Shown one piece after another: positions 61,808 through 64,000 of a stretch of 64,000 nt of DNA (position 1 is the stretch's first letter; the number at the start of each line of letters is the position of its first letter). The notes under the pieces are model-generated. The model did no database searches and was not told the DNA's origin. It worked only from the letters and a program-made list of their open reading frames with translations. The DNA is from Noviherbaspirillum aerium. Its GTDB lineage: Bacteria > Pseudomonadota > Gammaproteobacteria > Burkholderiales > Burkholderiaceae_D. A program made the translations under genes and the position numbers. The stretch is taken from positions 186,001 through 250,000 of the forward strand of contig NZ_VFAH01000001.1 of the NCBI RefSeq assembly GCF_008929045.1. Direction: 5' to 3'.

Positions 61808-62872
61808 ATGTTTTACCGCGAAAACGGTCAGTTCAAAACCAGCTATCTCACCGACCAGCAGATCTTCCCGGTCTCGCAGGATCGCCTTGCGATGTGGCTG
61901 CTGCTCATCATCGGCTTCGTCGTGCTGCCGGCCTTCGCCAGCGATTATTTCTTCCGCGCGGTGATGATTCCCTTCCTGGTGCTGTCGCTGGCGGCCATCG
62001 GGCTCAACATCCTGGTCGGCTACTGCGGCCAGATCTCGCTCGGCACCGGCGCCTTCATGGCCATCGGCGCCTACGCGGCCTTCAACCTGCATGCGCGCTT
62101 TCCCGGCATGCCGCTGCTGGCGTCCCTGATCGGCGGCGGCCTGTTCGCGACGGTGTTCGGCGTGTTCTTCGGCATTCCCAGCCTGCGCATCCGCGGCCTG
62201 TATCTGGCGGTGGCGACGCTGGCCGCGCAATTCTTCACCGACTGGTTCACCAACCGCGTCGCCTGGGTCACCAACAATTCCTCGTCCGGCTCGGTCAGCG
62301 TCGGCACATTGAACTTCCTCGGCATCACGCTGGATACGCCGATGGAGAAATATGTCTTCTGCCTGAGCGTGGTGCTGGTGTTCGCCCTGCTGGCCAAGAA
62401 CCTGGTGCGCAGCGCCATCGGCCGTGAATGGATGGCGATCCGCGACATGGACGTGGCGGCGGCGGTGATCGGCATCCGCCCGGTATTCGCCAAGCTGTCG
62501 GCGTTCGCGGTGAGCTCCTTCATCATCGGCGTGGCCGGCGCGCTGTGGGGCTTCATCCACCTCGGCGCCTGGGAGCCGGCGGCGTTTTCGATCGACAAGT
62601 CGTTCCAGCTGCTGTTCATGGTGATCATCGGCGGGCTGGGATCGATCGTCGGCAGCTTCTTCGGCGCGGCCTTCATGGTGCTGCTGCCGCTGCTGCTCAA
62701 TTACGTGCCGCACTGGCTCGGGCTGCCGCTGTCGACCGCCACCGCTTCGCATCTCGAGCATATGATCTTCGGTGCGCTGATCGTGTTTTTCCTGATCGTC
62801 GAACCGCACGGCCTGGCACGTTTGTGGCAGACCGCCCGGCAGAAGCTGCGGGTGTGGCCGTTCCCGCATTGA
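61808..62872 (+). CDS. Liv-type ABC transporter permease (LivM-like)
   Basis: A 354-residue permease with about ten helices. LAAIGLNILVGYCGQISLGTG and the coupling loop REWMAIRDMDVAAAVIGIRP are typical of LivM. It lies downstream of the inverted repeats, so it may be expressed at a different level from livH. Confidence 0.91.
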   Translation: MFYRENGQFKTSYLTDQQIFPVSQDRLAMWLLLIIGFVVLPAFASDYFFRAVMIPFLVLSLAAIGLNILVGYCGQISLGTGAFMAIGAYAAFNLHARFPGMPLLASLIGGGLFATVFGVFFGIPSLRIRGLYLAVATLAAQFFTDWFTNRVAWVTNNSSSGSVSVGTLNFLGITLDTPMEKYVFCLSVVLVFALLAKNLVRSAIGREWMAIRDMDVAAAVIGIRPVFAKLSAFAVSSFIIGVAGALWGFIHLGAWEPAAFSIDKSFQLLFMVIIGGLGSIVGSFFGAAFMVLLPLLLNYVPHWLGLPLSTATASHLEHMIFGALIVFFLIVEPHGLARLWQTARQKLRVWPFPH

Positions 62873-62965
62873 GCAAGCTTGTAATCCCTCCGCCCTGAAG
62901 GGGAGGGAATGGAAGACAAGTTTCATCACGTACCCGAAAAGTACGCCAACAACAAGGAGACCAAC

Positions 62966-64000
62966 ATGAAGTTGAAGCACATCGCTGCCACCGCCGCCAT
63001 TGCCGTCGCAGGCTTGTCGGCACTGACCACCACGTCGCTGTCCTATGCGCAGAATGCGGAACAGTTCATCCCGCTCCTGGTGTACCGCACCGGTCAGTTC
63101 GCGCCGCTGGGCATTCCCTGGGCCAACGGCAAGCAGGACTACCTGAAGCTGATCAATGCGCGCGACGGCGGCGTCAACGGCGTCAAGCTGGTGTACGAGG
63201 AATGCGAAACCGCCTATGACGCGGCGAAAGGCGTCGAATGCTACGAGCGCCTGAAGGGGCGCGGCACCGGCGCGGCCGGCTTCGATCCGCAGTCGACCGG
63301 CATCACCTTCGCGGTGACCGACAAGGCCTATGCCGACAAGATGCCGATCGAGACGCTGGGCTACGGCCTGTCGCAGTCGGTGGACGGCACCGTGTTCGAA
63401 TGGAACTTCCCGCTGCTGGGCACCTACTGGACCGCGGCCGACGTGATGATCCAGGACATCCTGAAAAAGGAAAAGGGCAACCTGAAGGGCAAGAAGATCG
63501 CGCTGGTCTATCACGACTCGCCTTACGGCAAGGAACCGATTCCCCTGCTGCAGAAGCGCGCCGCCAAGGACGGCTTCACGCTGAGCCTGCTGCCGGTCAC
63601 GCCGCCGGGCGTGGAGCAGAAATCGACCTGGCTGCAGATCCGCCAGCAGCGTCCCGACTATGTGCTGCTGTGGAGCGCGGGCGTGATGACGCCGGCGGCG
63701 ATCCGCGAGGCGCAGGCGACAGGCTTCGCGCGCGACAAGATGTATGCGATCTGGTGGGCAGGCTCCGATCATGACGTGAAAGACATCGGCGACGGCGCCA
63801 AGGGCTACAACGCCATCACCATCCACAACAGCGCCGCCCGCGACAAGGTGCATGAGGACCTGAAGAAGCTGGTCTACGACAAGGGCCAGGGCACCGCGTC
63901 CGATGCCGGCGAGATCGGCACGCTGGCGCATACCCGCGGCATGATGATTTCGATGATGCAGGTCGAGGCGATCCGCACCGCGCAGGAAAAATACGGCAAG
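62966..64000 (+). CDS. ABC transporter substrate-binding protein, Liv type (cut by window end)
   Basis: The first 345 residues are present; the gene continues beyond the right edge. A signal peptide (cleavage after LSYAQ) precedes a Leu/Ile/Val-type binding fold (LVYRTGQFAPLGIPWANG, YEECETAYDAAKGVECYE). AAGGAG precedes the ATG. The binding pocket differs from classical LivK proteins. It is probably the specificity component of the transporter; a LivF-like ATPase is expected further on. Confidence 0.9.
   Translation, partial: MKLKHIAATAAIAVAGLSALTTTSLSYAQNAEQFIPLLVYRTGQFAPLGIPWANGKQDYLKLINARDGGVNGVKLVYEECETAYDAAKGVECYERLKGRGTGAAGFDPQSTGITFAVTDKAYADKMPIETLGYGLSQSVDGTVFEWNFPLLGTYWTAADVMIQDILKKEKGNLKGKKIALVYHDSPYGKEPIPLLQKRAAKDGFTLSLLPVTPPGVEQKSTWLQIRQQRPDYVLLWSAGVMTPAAIREAQATGFARDKMYAIWWAGSDHDVKDIGDGAKGYNAITIHNSAARDKVHEDLKKLVYDKGQGTASDAGEIGTLAHTRGMMISMMQVEAIRTAQEKYGK

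Overview
The window is a GC-rich, gene-dense chromosomal segment from a betaproteobacterium. The ordered formate dehydrogenase cluster with DUF3305/DUF3306 partners, the Mrp/ApbC-MobA-MoeA neighbourhood and the branched-chain-amino-acid-type ABC operons point to Burkholderiales, most likely Oxalobacteraceae (Herbaspirillum/Noviherbaspirillum-like). This placement is inferred from gene content; there is no rRNA gene here. No tRNA, rRNA, CRISPR array, insertion sequence or prophage was recognised.

Layout. 0-3.5 kb: a two-gene DNA-repair operon (radical SAM protein plus a DUF4130-UdgX fusion) with a LexA-type SOS box, then small regulators. 3.7-7.9 kb: a secreted Lys/Ala-rich protein, a molybdopterin oxidoreductase, a DJ-1/PfpI protein and a lone CheY. 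8.2-11.6 kb: a phosphonate/selenate-type ABC transporter. 12-14.4 kb: manganese catalase followed by an Nramp Mn transporter. 14.5-22.2 kb: SRAP protein, a short cis-prenyltransferase-like protein, a PoxB-like TPP enzyme, an orphan LivK, a cupin, a voltage-gated-type K+ channel and cytosine deaminase. 22.2-28.3 kb: an accessory island with two F-box-like/leucine-rich-repeat proteins, a codA fragment, palindromes and a MAPEG/AraC divergent pair. 28.6-33.2 kb: MBL hydrolase, phytanoyl-CoA dioxygenase family protein, and an ArsR / monooxygenase / cytochrome P450 group. 33.2-51.4 kb: a Lon protease, then MoeA, MobA and ApbC, and a complete formate dehydrogenase locus (DUF3305, DUF3306, polyferredoxin, TorD-like chaperone, Tat peptide, FdhA/B/C, lipoprotein, FdhD) followed by tungstate-type ABC genes. 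51.5-57.6 kb: transporters and regulators. 57.8-64 kb: an acyl-CoA ligase with a Liv-type ABC transporter, running off the right edge.

How the genes work together. The 35.7-51.4 kb region forms a coherent module: cofactor synthesis (MobA, MoeA), metal import (TupBC-like), iron-sulfur delivery (ApbC), chaperone and sulfur transfer (TorD-like, FdhD), and the structural subunits of a Tat-exported, Cys-type, membrane-bound formate dehydrogenase. Mn catalase and MntH form a small peroxide-defence and Mn-uptake unit.

The most notable find is the pair of eukaryote-like F-box/LRR proteins at 22.4-24.0 and 26.2-28.3 kb. Each carries an upstream sequence resembling an HrpL-type hrp box (GGAACT, 15 nt, then CCAC or ACAC, then NNA). 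They are good candidates for type III secreted effectors that would engage a host SCF ubiquitin ligase. No secretion apparatus lies in the window, so this remains an inference.
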